Origin: Halochromatium sp.
Lineage (GTDB): Bacteria > Pseudomonadota > Gammaproteobacteria > Chromatiales > Chromatiaceae
Direction of reading: 5' to 3'
DNA: 39,952 bases
Assembly: GCA_010912705.1 (NCBI GenBank)
Contig: POWB01000022.1
Location: 1-39,952, forward strand
Below the pieces are notes generated by a model that worked only from the letters and a program-made list of their open reading frames with translations, did not search any database and was not told where the DNA came from. Both the position numbers and the translations under genes were made by a program. Positions 23,417-32,415 of the stretch are shown one piece after another. Numbering within the stretch: the first letter of the stretch is position 1; every line of letters starts with the position of its first letter.

Positions 23417-24241
23417 ATGGCCATGCTGAGTTTCGAGAAAAAATACCGCGTTCGTGGCGGTACCTTGCTCGGGGGGGATTTGTTCGACTTTTGGGTGGGG
23501 CCGTTTTATGTCGGCTTCTTCGGAGTCTCAACAATCTTCTTCGCCACGCTTGGTACCCTGCTGATTATCTGGGGGGCGGCCATGGGGCCGACCTGGAATC
23601 CTTGGGAAATCAATATTGCCCCGCCTGACCTGAGCTATGGGCTCGGGATGGCGCCGCTGATGGAAGGCGGTCTCTGGCAATTCATTACCATCTGTGCGAT
23701 TGGCGCTTTCGTCTCTTGGGCGCTGCGTCAAGCTGAGATTGCACGCAAGCTGGGTATGGGGCTGCATGTTCCCGTCGCCTTCGGCTTTGCAATCCTTGCC
23801 TATGTCACACTCGTCGTGATTCGTCCAGTATTGCTGGGTGCATGGGGACATGGCTTTCCGTATGGCATCTTCAGTCACCTCGACTGGGTGTCAAATGTCG
23901 GTTACCAATACCTACACTTCCACTACAACCCAGCTCACATGCTGGCGATCACATTCTTCTTCACGAACGCTCTTGCGCTGGCGCTGCATGGCTCGTTAAT
24001 CCTCTCGATGACGAACCCGCAGAAGGGTGAGGCGGTGAAGACGGGTGAGCACGAGAACACCTTCTTCCGTGACCTCGTCGGTTACTCCATCGGTGCGCTC
24101 GGTATCCACCGTCTCGGTCTGTTCCTTGCGATCAATGCGGCCTTCTGGAGCGCGGTTTGTATCGTGCTGAGTGGCCCGTTCTGGACGCGTGGCTGGCCAG
24201 AGTGGTGGAACTGGTGGCTCGAATTACCGTTCTGGTCATAA
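23417..24241 (+). CDS. pufL: Photosynthetic reaction centre L subunit
   Basis: PufL binds half of the special-pair bacteriochlorophylls, the active-branch cofactors and part of the iron/quinone site. The 274-residue protein has the classic start [15 protein letters not shown], five transmembrane helices, the special-pair region [10 protein letters not shown], and the iron-ligand histidines (LALHGS and the ALGIHRLG block). The start at 23417 is used; an in-frame codon at 23390 would precede the normal N-terminus. pufM follows after 12 bases. Confidence 0.98.
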   Translation: MAMLSFEKKYRVRGGTLLGGDLFDFWVGPFYVGFFGVSTIFFATLGTLLIIWGAAMGPTWNPWEINIAPPDLSYGLGMAPLMEGGLWQFITICAIGAFVSWALRQAEIARKLGMGLHVPVAFGFAILAYVTLVVIRPVLLGAWGHGFPYGIFSHLDWVSNVGYQYLHFHYNPAHMLAITFFFTNALALALHGSLILSMTNPQKGEAVKTGEHENTFFRDLVGYSIGALGIHRLGLFLAINAAFWSAVCIVLSGPFWTRGWPEWWNWWLELPFWS

Positions 24242-24253
24242 GAGGACACCAAT

Positions 24254-25237
24254 ATGGCTGAGTATCAAAACATCTTTACGCGGGTTCAAGTCCGCGAGCC
24301 GGGCTACCCAGGTGTCGAGCTTCCGGATGGTAGCTTGCCGCGCCTAGGGAAACCGGTCTTTCCATGGTTCTCGTATTGGATCGGCAAGATCGGCGACGCC
24401 CAGATCGGACCGATCTACTTCGGGTTTGCCGGTATTGCTTCGTTGATCTGCGGCTTTATTGCCATCGAGATCATTGGCTTCAATATGCTGGCATCGGTCG
24501 ACTGGAGCCCGATTCAGTTCGTAAAGAACTTCTTCTGGCTAGCACTTGAGCCGCCACCGCCAGCCTACGGGCTGAGCATCCCACCATTGGGTGACGGTGG
24601 CTGGTGGTTGATGGCTGGGTTCTTCCTGACGGCATCGATCATCCTCTGGTGGATTCGGACCTACCAGCGCGCGATCGCACTGGGCACGGGCACCCATGTT
24701 GCATGGGCGTTTGCTGCAGCGATCTTCTTCTACCTGACGTTGGGCTTCATTCGGCCCGTGCTCATGGGTAGCTGGGGCGAGGCCGTGCCATTCGGGATCT
24801 TCCCGCATCTCGACTGGACAGCGGCGATCTCGATTCGCTATGGCAACTTCTATTACAACCCGTTCCATGCGCTGTCGATCGCCTTCCTTTATGGCTCCGC
24901 GGTGTTATTCGCGATGCATGGTGGCACGATCTTAGGTGTCTCCCGCTACGGGGGTGACCGTGAGATCGATCAGATCACTAGTCGTGGTACGGCATCTGAG
25001 CGTGCGATGCTGTTCTGGCGCTGGACCATGGGCTTTAATGCCACCATGGAATCGATCCATCGTTGGGCTTGGTGGTTCGCGGTTCTGACGGTGATTACTG
25101 CCGGTATCGGAATCCTGCTGACTGGCACTGTGGTTGAGAACTGGTATCTGTGGGGCATTAAGCACGGTATCGTGGCTCCTTACCCATCAGAGATGACGAT
25201 CCAGGATCCGTCCCTGCTGCAGGGGGTGTCGCAATGA
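24254..25237 (+). CDS. pufM: Photosynthetic reaction centre M subunit
   Basis: PufM pairs with PufL and carries the primary quinone site and the rest of the special pair. The 327-residue chain starts [20 protein letters not shown], has five helices, the [15 protein letters not shown] special-pair region, the [11 protein letters not shown] and ESIHRWAWW iron-ligand blocks, and a C-terminal extension past the last helix (SEMTIQDPS), as is common where a bound cytochrome subunit (PufC) is present. It overlaps pufC by four bases (ATGA). Confidence 0.98.
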   Translation: MAEYQNIFTRVQVREPGYPGVELPDGSLPRLGKPVFPWFSYWIGKIGDAQIGPIYFGFAGIASLICGFIAIEIIGFNMLASVDWSPIQFVKNFFWLALEPPPPAYGLSIPPLGDGGWWLMAGFFLTASIILWWIRTYQRAIALGTGTHVAWAFAAAIFFYLTLGFIRPVLMGSWGEAVPFGIFPHLDWTAAISIRYGNFYYNPFHALSIAFLYGSAVLFAMHGGTILGVSRYGGDREIDQITSRGTASERAMLFWRWTMGFNATMESIHRWAWWFAVLTVITAGIGILLTGTVVENWYLWGIKHGIVAPYPSEMTIQDPSLLQGVSQ

Positions 25238-26619
25238 AGTTTCTAAACCGTAAGACGGTGGTTCTCGCGGCATTGGGCGCTTCGGCGATCCTTGCTGGCT
25301 GCGAGGCGCCACCGCCCGAAACGATCCAGAACGGGTATCGCGGTTTGCAGATGCAGACCAACTATAACCCGCGTCTGCTGCAAGCGTCGCTCGAAGCCAA
25401 TGTGCCGCCGGATGCAATTCCGGCTGCAGCTGAGGGTGGGCCGCTGGCGAAGGATGTCTACAAGAACGTCCAGGTGCTGGGCAATCTAACGGTCAATGAG
25501 TTCAACCGGCTCATGGTTGCTCTGACCAACTGGGTTGCGCCTGAGCAAGGCTGCTACTACTGCCATGTGAGTGACGGCGGGTTTGAGGACGATGGGATCT
25601 ATACGAAGGTCACCTCTCGTCGCATGCTCGAGATGACGCAGGATACCAACGCCGGTTGGAAGGACCATGTGGCGGATACTGGTATCACCTGCTACACCTG
25701 CCATCGCGGTAATCCGGTGCCGGAGTACGTCTGGACAACCGATCCAGGTCCGGGTCAGCCGACCGCATTGGCGCCGACTGGTCAGAACATTGCTTCTGCC
25801 ACTGTCGCTTACTCATCACTGCCATACGACCCCTTCACGCCCTTCTTGCTGCAGGACAATGACATCCGTGTCATCGGCGATACCGTGCTACCGCAGGGGA
25901 ACCGTCGGTCGATCAAGCAGGCGGAATGGACCTATGGCCTGATGATGCACATGTCCGATGCCCTCGGCGTGAATTGCACCTACTGCCACAACTCGCGTTC
26001 GTTCTACTCCTGGGATCAGAGCACACCTCAGCGGACAACCGCTTGGTACGCGATTCGCCATGTCAGGGAGCTGAATAATGACTATGTTGTGCCGCTGACA
26101 GAGATCCTCCCGGATTCACGAAAGGGTCCGCTAGGCGACGTTTACAAGGTCTACTGCACCACCTGCCATCAGGGCGCTTACAAGCCGCTCTATGGTGCAC
26201 CGATGGTGAAGGACTATCCGTCGCTGCAAGGTCCCGTTCCCGAGGGTGGTTTCGCTGCGCTGAAGGCAGCAGAGGCTGCAGCAGCAGAGGCAGCAGCAGA
26301 GGCCGCGGCGGCAGTTCAGGAAGAGGCACCGCCAGCTCAGGCCAAGGCTGATATGCCAGAAGCCGCTGAGCCTGCACCAGAGGCAGAGGCCGTAGCCGCT
26401 GATGAGCAGGCAAAGGTCGAGCAGCCTGCCGCCCCAGAAGTGGTCGCTGAGGAAGAGCCAGCAGAGGCAACGGCTGAGGCTCCAGCTGAAGTGACCGAAG
26501 ATGCTCCGGCACAAGAGCAGCCTCAACAGTATCCGCCTCGGCTGCAGTATCCGCCGCCGTCGATGATGCGCTATCCGCCGGCTCCACTCCAGTATCCGCC
26601 GGCCCCACAAACTCGGTAG
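25234..26619 (+). CDS. pufC: Reaction-centre tetraheme cytochrome c subunit with long tail
   Basis: PufC is the periplasmic lipoprotein that re-reduces the special pair. The signal peptide ends in LAGC with lipidation at Cys23. Four CxxCH heme sites are at Cys107-His111, Cys153-His157, Cys248-His252 and Cys308-His312. The usual domain ends near residue 338. Beyond it runs a tail of about 120 residues: first Ala/Glu repeats, then Pro/Glu/Ala-rich sequence, then four YPP units (for example [11 protein letters not shown]). At 461 residues it is far longer than the family's roughly 330-400. The tail is disordered in appearance and could reach toward soluble donors, the cell wall or LH1. The gene overlaps pufM by four bases and precedes a small hairpin and pufB2. 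Confidence 0.97.
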   Translation: MKFLNRKTVVLAALGASAILAGCEAPPPETIQNGYRGLQMQTNYNPRLLQASLEANVPPDAIPAAAEGGPLAKDVYKNVQVLGNLTVNEFNRLMVALTNWVAPEQGCYYCHVSDGGFEDDGIYTKVTSRRMLEMTQDTNAGWKDHVADTGITCYTCHRGNPVPEYVWTTDPGPGQPTALAPTGQNIASATVAYSSLPYDPFTPFLLQDNDIRVIGDTVLPQGNRRSIKQAEWTYGLMMHMSDALGVNCTYCHNSRSFYSWDQSTPQRTTAWYAIRHVRELNNDYVVPLTEILPDSRKGPLGDVYKVYCTTCHQGAYKPLYGAPMVKDYPSLQGPVPEGGFAALKAAEAAAAEAAAEAAAAVQEEAPPAQAKADMPEAAEPAPEAEAVAADEQAKVEQPAAPEVVAEEEPAEATAEAPAEVTEDAPAQEQPQQYPPRLQYPPPSMMRYPPAPLQYPPAPQTR

Positions 26620-26628
26620 GAATATCCA

Positions 26629-26644
26629 GGGTGACGGATCACCC
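26629..26644 (+). other. Hairpin after pufC
   Basis: GGGTGA-CGGA-TCACCC, a 6-bp stem with a stable-type tetraloop, nine bases past the pufC stop. No U-run. It likely marks an RNA processing or 3'-protection site between pufLMC and the downstream pufB2A2B3A3 antenna genes. Confidence 0.6.
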
Positions 26645-26708
26645 CGTCCATCTGGGCGGAAACAATGACCGAAAGGTCAAACCTGAAAACGACACAGAGG
26701 TGATTTCC

Positions 26709-26852
26709 ATGGCTGATAACAAAAGCCTGACGGGCCTGACCGAAACAGAAGCCCAAGAATTCCACGGTATTTTTATGTCGAGCTTTAGCGCATTCGTTGG
26801 CGTAGCCGCATTTGCGCATCTGCTCGCATGGTTCTGGCGCCCCTGGCTTTAA
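26709..26852 (+). CDS. pufB: LH1 antenna beta subunit 2
   Basis: The 47-residue protein is identical to beta 1 except for Glu-to-Thr at residue 13, with His37 and the terminal WRPWL. GAGGTGATTTCC precedes the ATG. It lies 89 bases past pufC and heads the first of two downstream antenna pairs, as in Allochromatium vinosum. Copies this alike suggest recent duplication or conversion. Confidence 0.97.
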   Translation: MADNKSLTGLTETEAQEFHGIFMSSFSAFVGVAAFAHLLAWFWRPWL

Positions 26853-26950
26853 TCGCTGCTGATTAACAGGGTCGATCATGAACGAGGTGGGGATTTGTTT
26901 GACAATTACTGTCTGCCAATCTCTACCAGGCTTTCCAAAGGAGAAAACTG

Positions 26951-27142
26951 ATGCACCGCATTTGGCAGATCTTTGATCCACGCCGAAGCCTTATTGGGCT
27001 TATGAGCTTCTTGTTCGTGTTAGCGTTGGTGATTCATTTCATGTTGTTGATGTCGCCTGCCTTTAACTGGCTGGGTAACAATGCGCTGCAGGCCCCGGCA
27101 AGTAGTATGTCGGCAATGCCGCCAACGCGTACGATGAATTGA
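26951..27142 (+). CDS. pufA: LH1 antenna alpha subunit 2
   Basis: The 63-residue alpha chain starts [16 protein letters not shown], with ligand His29 and [10 protein letters not shown] after the helix. The position equal to Asp in the WxxDxI pattern of alpha 1 is Asn and the Ile is Ala, so calcium binding of that type is not expected. AAAGGAG is its ribosome site. It follows beta 2 by 98 bases. Confidence 0.96.
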   Translation: MHRIWQIFDPRRSLIGLMSFLFVLALVIHFMLLMSPAFNWLGNNALQAPASSMSAMPPTRTMN

Positions 27143-27288
27143 GGTTTCGCTGAGCGAGAAGCTGCGACTGTTCTTTGAGGAGGCTTAGAGTTCGGGTTCG
27201 GTCGCTTAACGCCCCAAGGGCGACCCCACCGCGGGGGTATCGCGGTCAATGGCCGAGAGGCCTTTCTTGAAATCCGGAGGTTGAATCC

Positions 27289-27432
27289 ATGGCTGATAAC
27301 GCAAGCCTAACCGGCCTGACTGACATAGAGGCCCAGGAGTTTCACGGCATCTTCATGTCTAGCTTTTCCGCATTCGTTGGTGTTGCCGCGTTTGCACATT
27401 TGCTGGCTTGGTTTTGGCGTCCCTGGTTGTAA
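27289..27432 (+). CDS. pufB: LH1 antenna beta subunit 3
   Basis: This 47-residue beta chain differs from beta 1 at residues 5 (Lys to Ala), 12 (Glu to Asp) and 13 (Glu to Ile), with the rest unchanged including His37 and WRPWL. CCGGAGG precedes the ATG. Between pufA2 and this gene, GC-rich hairpins (for example ACCCC with GGGGT near 27221-27240 and GGCC-GAGA-GGCC at 27251-27262) may stabilise the upstream segment. Confidence 0.96.
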   Translation: MADNASLTGLTDIEAQEFHGIFMSSFSAFVGVAAFAHLLAWFWRPWL

Positions 27433-27519
27433 TCCGAACCTCGGGTAGACCGGCTAGATTTCTGACGGGTACGAAGCGCAAAATCCGCTGTTGCCCGCAC
27501 TTACTTCAGGAGAACTCGA

Positions 27520-27708
27520 ATGCCCATGCACAAAATTTGGCAGATCTTTGATCCACGTCGCGCCCTAGTCGCGCTGTTTGGATTCTTGTTCGTGCTGGCC
27601 CTGCTGATTCACTTCATTCTGCTCAGCAGCGCTGACTTCAACTGGTTGGGTGGCCCCGCCGTGAGTGATGCAGCGGCCATGATCTCTCAGATCATGTCGG
27701 TCGTCTGA
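27520..27708 (+). CDS. pufA: LH1 antenna alpha subunit 3
   Basis: The 62-residue alpha chain reads [19 protein letters not shown], ligand His31, [11 protein letters not shown] after the helix. Like alpha 2 it lacks the WxxDxI residues of alpha 1. The first three residues precede the MHKIW start typical of LH1 alpha; initiation at the second Met (27526) is possible. AGGAG lies upstream. It is the last gene of the puf operon. Confidence 0.96.
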   Translation: MPMHKIWQIFDPRRALVALFGFLFVLALLIHFILLSSADFNWLGGPAVSDAAAMISQIMSVV

Positions 27709-27726
27709 CTCGGGCAAGTTCGAATC

Positions 27727-27794
27727 GCTACGCGGGCTCGGTATCTAGCCGGGTCTTGCGTAGCAAGAGAAGGCAGCGCGAGCTGCCTTTTTTT
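27727..27794 (+). terminator. Terminator of the puf operon
   Basis: A large stem GCTACGC (27727-27733) with GCGTAGC (27758-27764), enclosing another small hairpin, is followed by the perfect intrinsic terminator AGGCAGC-GCGA-GCTGCCT (27771-27788) and a run of seven T. It separates the photosynthesis cluster from the leftward genes that follow. Confidence 0.93.
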
Positions 27795-27872
27795 ATGTCC
27801 TATGATCAGTGCTCAGAAACTGTTCATCCTATAACCCGCAGATCGCGTCGATGCGTGCAGATTAAAACATGA

Positions 27873-28166
27873 TCACTCACGCCAGCGTTGAACGAGATCC
27901 GTCAGGTGTGTGATCAGAGCCAGGGTCAGGGGCAGGGCGATGAACTCCCAGCGCAGATCAGCGATGGCCGCGCGGAGCGCGAGCATCAATAGTAGACCAG
28001 AGGCGAGTGTTGGCAAGAGGGCTTGTGGCTTGGGACCACGACCTGTGATCCGATGCAGACTGAGCAGGGCTGCAATCTCGAGCACCACCAGCAGGATGAT
28101 GATGTCGATGATGCGACCACTGTGAAATAGGTCAGCAATGACGGCGGTCTCCTTAGAGTAGGACAA
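27873..28166 (-). CDS. Small conserved membrane protein next to uppP
   Basis: The 97-residue product has three likely membrane helices (IIDIIILLVVLEIAALLSL, LASGLLLMLALRAAIA, FIALPLTLALITHL), with a HSGRIID opening and HRITGRG between helices one and two. I believe it belongs to a small uncharacterised membrane family seen in phototrophic and other proteobacteria, but I cannot name a function. It overlaps the end of uppP by 14 bases on the same strand, so it is translated with it. Confidence 0.8.
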   Translation of the reverse strand: MSYSKETAVIADLFHSGRIIDIIILLVVLEIAALLSLHRITGRGPKPQALLPTLASGLLLMLALRAAIADLRWEFIALPLTLALITHLTDLVQRWRE

Positions 28167-28968
28167 CCCAAAAGATCAGCAGACCGAGCAAGAGGCGATA
28201 GACCACGAACGGAAACATGCTGATACGCTCGATGAAGCGTAGAAAAAAGTGGATCGTCAGATAAGCGACGATGAACGAGAGCGCGGCACCTAGCCAGAGC
28301 TGGCCCCAAGCGACCGGGTCTGGAGACTCGATCAACTCCTTCGTCTCTAACAATCCGGCAATCAGGATCGTCGGGATCGAGAGGAGGAAGGAGAAGCGCG
28401 ATGCGGCCTTACGTGTCAGGCCAAGGAACAGGCCCGCAGTCATGGTGATTCCCGAGCGCGAGGTGCCGGGAATGATGGCGATGGCTTGGAACAGGCCGAT
28501 CAACAGCGCACTGCGCCAACCGAGTCGGTACTCATCGCGCAGACGCTTGCCAACGCGATCCGCCAGCCACAGCAGAAGGCCAAAGCCGATCGTCGTGCTC
28601 GCGATCACAAGCTCCACTAAGCGATCGTCATCGCGGATATATTCGAGCAAGGACTTGAGGGGGAGCCCGAGCGCTAGGATCGGCAAGGTTGCGATCAGGA
28701 TCATCCAGGCGAGATGGGCGTCTTGATTGACAAACGAGCCTTGGCGGATCGAGCCGCCAACGGCAAGCAGCATGGTTGCTAGCTCATGGCGAAAGTACAG
28801 CATCACGGCGGCTAAGGTGCCGACATGCACCGCGACATCGAAGGCCAGCCCCTGCAGCTCGTAGCCGAAGAGGATCGGTGTCACGATCAGGTGAGCCGAG
28901 CTTGAGATGGGGAGAAACTCGGTAAAGCCCTGCACGACGGCGAGCAGAACGATCTGGACGACGTCCAT
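28153..28968 (-). CDS. uppP: Undecaprenyl-diphosphatase
   Basis: UppP (BacA) dephosphorylates undecaprenyl diphosphate to recycle the lipid carrier for peptidoglycan. The 271-residue multi-helix protein carries both diagnostic motifs, QGFTEFLPISSSAHL near the N-terminus and PGTSRSGITM in the second half, with their catalytic Glu, Ser and Arg. ATG at 28968 gives the usual MDVVQIVLLAVVQG start. It is the upstream member of a two-gene minus-strand unit with the small membrane protein. Confidence in the family is high. Confidence 0.97.
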   Translation of the reverse strand: MDVVQIVLLAVVQGFTEFLPISSSAHLIVTPILFGYELQGLAFDVAVHVGTLAAVMLYFRHELATMLLAVGGSIRQGSFVNQDAHLAWMILIATLPILALGLPLKSLLEYIRDDDRLVELVIASTTIGFGLLLWLADRVGKRLRDEYRLGWRSALLIGLFQAIAIIPGTSRSGITMTAGLFLGLTRKAASRFSFLLSIPTILIAGLLETKELIESPDPVAWGQLWLGAALSFIVAYLTIHFFLRFIERISMFPFVVYRLLLGLLIFWVVLL

Positions 28969-29028
28969 TCAAATATTCCTCAACAGCGGGTCAGGTCGGA
29001 AGAGCAGTCGGGGGCCTGAGTATAGCGC

Positions 29029-30198
29029 TCAGGCATCGAAGCGGCACAGGGGCACCATCAGCTCTGCTGAACTCAGGCCGCCGTGCACGCCAATCTGATG
29101 AAAGGGCGTTTCGCCGATCAGCTGCTGGTGGAGCACTGCTCGGTCGCGGGCAATGAGGCAGTAATCGCCGATGCGCTCGAGCAGACGCGGATGCGCCGTA
29201 CCTAGTCCGAATAGACCCTGCTCGATGAGATCGGCACTGTGGAAAAGCTCAAAGTCTTGGTCGAGATGATCCAAGCAGAGGTGCTCGAAGCGCTTGCCTT
29301 GATCCGGACGCAGATAGCAGTAGAGGGCGCGTGGCTCGCCGCAGAGCGGGATGCGCAAGCAGTCAGCGAAGGCTGGAAGGCTGTTGAGCTCGGTGATCTT
29401 GGCGGGCTCGGTATCGAGCTGGCCGTGGTCGGCGCAGACCAACACCAATGTCTCAGTGCCAGCGAGCTGTTTGATGAGCTGCGTCAGGCCTTTTTCGATC
29501 GCCTGAAGATGGCCAAGCGCCTCTGGGCTCTCGATACCCCGTTCGTGGCCGATACTGTCTAGGCCGGGCCAGTAGGCATAGAAGGTGGTTGGCTCGCGAG
29601 CCCGCTTGACGGTCTTGGTGAGCACTCGAAAGAGCTCGGGCAGGCCCTCGAAGGAATGCAGGCGGGCCGGTCCACGATGGGCCAGGTTGTAGTCTGAATT
29701 CGCGATCGCGCGCGGCGAGATCATGACCGAGGCGGTGGCGAGGCGCGCGAAGACGGAGCGATGACGATACAGCTGCTGGACGTCGATGCCGGCCTGTCGG
29801 TAGGTGCTGCCACCATAGCGAGGTTTGCCGGGGAGCACAGCGAGAACGGTACCAAGCTCACCAAGCCACATATACCAGCCGGTCATCGCATGCTGCTGCG
29901 GGGCATCGCCCGTGAGATAGCTGGTGATGGCTGTGGCGGTCGTCGGCGGGAACACCGATGTCAGAGCGCCAAGCCGATGGCGCGCTAATGGACCGGCGGG
30001 CGAGTGGCGGCGCAGCCAGTCATCGCCAAGGCCATCGATGACCAACAGCAGGACGTGGCGCGCCTTGCGAATCTCGGCCGCGGGCAGCAACTGGGCCTCT
30101 GGATAGGGCGCGGTCTCGCTCAGCGGATGGCTGCGGGCGCCAATCAGCGATTGCATCAGATTGACGATGCTGGCGCCATGATAGTCAGGAAACTGCAT
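29029..30198 (-). CDS. Alkaline-phosphatase-superfamily phosphodiesterase/pyrophosphatase-like protein
   Basis: The 389-residue protein has the metal-site pattern of type I phosphodiesterase/nucleotide pyrophosphatases: VLLLVIDGLGDDW near residue 50, the FPPTTATAITSYLTG block with the Thr nucleophile, GLDSIGHERG, VCADHGQLDTE, and HGGLSSAE near the C-terminus. No signal peptide is seen, so it is likely cytoplasmic. The substrate is unknown. It stands alone on the minus strand, 60 bases upstream of uppP, with which it could be co-transcribed. Confidence 0.88.
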   Translation of the reverse strand: MQFPDYHGASIVNLMQSLIGARSHPLSETAPYPEAQLLPAAEIRKARHVLLLVIDGLGDDWLRRHSPAGPLARHRLGALTSVFPPTTATAITSYLTGDAPQQHAMTGWYMWLGELGTVLAVLPGKPRYGGSTYRQAGIDVQQLYRHRSVFARLATASVMISPRAIANSDYNLAHRGPARLHSFEGLPELFRVLTKTVKRAREPTTFYAYWPGLDSIGHERGIESPEALGHLQAIEKGLTQLIKQLAGTETLVLVCADHGQLDTEPAKITELNSLPAFADCLRIPLCGEPRALYCYLRPDQGKRFEHLCLDHLDQDFELFHSADLIEQGLFGLGTAHPRLLERIGDYCLIARDRAVLHQQLIGETPFHQIGVHGGLSSAELMVPLCRFDA

Positions 30199-30250
30199 CG
30201 CGGCAGGATACGGCAGCCTCGACGCTTGAGCCAGCCCCAGCCCGCGTTCT

Positions 30251-30355
30251 AAAGATATGAGCCACAGATAGACAGAGATGAACAGCGATGAACAGCGATA
30301 AAGCCGGATAGAAACAGCAGGGAGCTGTGTCTATCATCTGCTTAATCTGCGGTTC
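30251..30355. repeat. Dispersed intergenic repeat, copy B
   Basis: Same order of blocks as copy A at 5096: AAAGATAT, GAGCCACAGAT, tandem GATGAACAGC units, GATAGAAACAGCA and CTGTGTCTATC, ending in a degraded ATCTGCGGTTC. It lies between the divergent phosphodiesterase and uvrC genes and so must hold or flank their promoters. Confidence 0.75.
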
Positions 30356-30378
30356 AACCCTGACCTTCTGTCTCTCCT

Positions 30379-32211
30379 ATGCCGTCCTTTGATCATCGCG
30401 CTGTCCTTGCTCAGATCCCCACTGATCCTGGGGTGTATCGCATGCTCGATGAGGGCGGCAGGGTGCTCTATGTCGGTAAGGCGAAAAACCTCAAGCGCCG
30501 GGTGAGTAGCTACTTTGGTCGCGCCTTGAATCGGCGGTTGCAAGTGATGGTCGCGCAGGTGGCCGATATCCAGGTGACCTTGACCCGCACCGAGGGCGAA
30601 GCGCTGCTGCTCGAGAGCGATCTGATCAAGACCCATCGGCCGCGCTACAACGTCTTGCTGCGCGACGATAAGAGTTATCCATACATCTATCTGAGCACCC
30701 AGGATGCGTTTCCGCGGCTGTCATTCTACCGTGGTCCGCGCAAGGGTCCGGGGCGGTTCTTTGGCCCTTATCCGAGCGCCTGGGCGGTGCGTGAGACGCT
30801 GCAGCTACTGCAGAAGCTGTTCCCGGTGCGGCAGTGTCGCGATAGTTTCTATCGCAGCCGTACCCGGCCTTGTCTGCAGTACCAGATCAAGCGTTGCACC
30901 GGTCCCTGTGTGGGACTGGTGCGCCCAGAAGACTATGCCGTTGATGTCGAGGACAGCGTCAAGTTCTTAGAGGGTCGAACCGACGAGGTCATCGCTGAGC
31001 TGGGTCAGCGCATGGAGCAGGCGGCGGCCGCGCTCGAGTTCGAGCAGGCGGCGGTGCTGCGAGACCAGATCGCGACCCTGCAGCGCATCCAACAACGTCA
31101 ATATGTGACTGCCGAGGGGGGCGATGTCGATATCATCGCAGCAGTGGAGGAAGCCGGGAGCGTCTGTGTTCAGGTCTTCTTCATTCGCGCCGGGCGCAAC
31201 CTGGGTAATAAGGCCTTCTTTCCGCAGGTTCCAGCAGAGGCCGATCAAGCGGCCGTGCTCGCGGCCTTCTTGGCCCAGTTCTACATCGATAAGGAGATCC
31301 CGCCGGAGGTGCTGCTGAATGCCGAGCCGGATCAGGCGGAGTTTCTGACCGCGGCATTGAGCGAGCGCGCGGGGCGGCGCGTGGCGCTGAAGCATCGGTT
31401 GCGCGGTGAGCGTGCACCCTGGGTCGAGATGGCGGTCAAGAATGCCGATCTTGCGCTCAAGTCGCGCCTCGGCAGTCGTGCCGGCTATGCCCAGCGGCTG
31501 GAGGCGCTGCGCGATCTGCTGCAGCTTGAGGATCTGCCGCGACGCATCGAATGCTTTGATATCAGCCACACCCGTGGTGAGCTGACGGTGGCCTCCTGCG
31601 TGGTTTTTGACGATGAGGGGCCGCGCAAGTCCGACTATCGTCGCTTCAACATCGAGGGCATCACCCCCGGCGATGACTATGCGGCGATGGAGCAGGCGCT
31701 ACTGCGGCGCTACCGTCGTGTGCAGAGCGGCGAGGTGCCGTTGCCGGATCTGCTCTTGATCGACGGCGGAAAAGGGCAGCTCGGTACGGTCGCCGCCGTG
31801 CTGGACGCGCTTGGGATCGATGGGGTTAGGTTGGTCGGGGTCTCCAAGGGGCCGGATCGCAAGGCCGGTGCTGAGCAGCTTTGGCTGGCCGAGGGCTTGG
31901 CTGAGGGTGAGGCGCCGATCATCGCGGGCGCCGATTCTAAAGCCTTGCATCTGATCCAGCAGGTGCGTGATGAGGCACACCGCTTCGCCATCACCGGGCA
32001 TCGCCAACGCCGTGATAAGGCGCGCAAGACCTCGACGCTCGAGGAGATCCCAGGCGTGGGGCCGAAGCGTCGGCAGAGCCTGCTGCGCGCCTTTGGCGGG
32101 CTGCGCGGGCTGGCACAGGCGGCGCCGGATGACATCGCCCGTGTGGATGGTATCAGCCGCACCTTGGCGAGTCAGATCCACGATGCACTGCACGCCGAGC
32201 GCACAGCATGA
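30379..32211 (+). CDS. uvrC: Excinuclease ABC subunit C
   Basis: UvrC makes the two incisions in nucleotide excision repair. The 610-residue protein has the N-terminal GIY-YIG nuclease (DPGVYRML...VLYVGKAKNLKRRVSSYF), the Cys-rich block (QCRDSFYRSRTRPCLQYQIKRCTGPC), a UVR segment near residues 200-235, the RNase-H-like 5' nuclease region (ECFDISHTRGE and LLIDGGKGQL), and C-terminal helix-hairpin-helix motifs (IPGVGPKRRQSLLRAFGG). All expected domains are intact. It is a stand-alone gene before gyrA. Confidence 0.98.
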   Translation: MPSFDHRAVLAQIPTDPGVYRMLDEGGRVLYVGKAKNLKRRVSSYFGRALNRRLQVMVAQVADIQVTLTRTEGEALLLESDLIKTHRPRYNVLLRDDKSYPYIYLSTQDAFPRLSFYRGPRKGPGRFFGPYPSAWAVRETLQLLQKLFPVRQCRDSFYRSRTRPCLQYQIKRCTGPCVGLVRPEDYAVDVEDSVKFLEGRTDEVIAELGQRMEQAAAALEFEQAAVLRDQIATLQRIQQRQYVTAEGGDVDIIAAVEEAGSVCVQVFFIRAGRNLGNKAFFPQVPAEADQAAVLAAFLAQFYIDKEIPPEVLLNAEPDQAEFLTAALSERAGRRVALKHRLRGERAPWVEMAVKNADLALKSRLGSRAGYAQRLEALRDLLQLEDLPRRIECFDISHTRGELTVASCVVFDDEGPRKSDYRRFNIEGITPGDDYAAMEQALLRRYRRVQSGEVPLPDLLLIDGGKGQLGTVAAVLDALGIDGVRLVGVSKGPDRKAGAEQLWLAEGLAEGEAPIIAGADSKALHLIQQVRDEAHRFAITGHRQRRDKARKTSTLEEIPGVGPKRRQSLLRAFGGLRGLAQAAPDDIARVDGISRTLASQIHDALHAERTA

Positions 32212-32415
32212 TGCTGACGCCCGCTGAGTGATACAATGACGGGCTTTTGTTGATCGCGGTTTGAATCCGCGTTGCCGAAGCGCTTGGCCCAGCCGTCCAG
32301 GCATCGGTTGATCTGGTCGAGGCTTGACTTGCGTGCTTTCCATGTCTGCTTGCCGCGTCCGACCACCTTCGCCAAGCGCTTCACACACCGTCTTTAAGGA
32401 ATCATAGAACCAGCG

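Noticed and set aside
26063..26608. Overlapping antisense frames across the pufC tail
   Set aside because: They arise from the repeated GCA/GAG codons of the tail; their products are Leu/Pro-rich low-complexity sequence.
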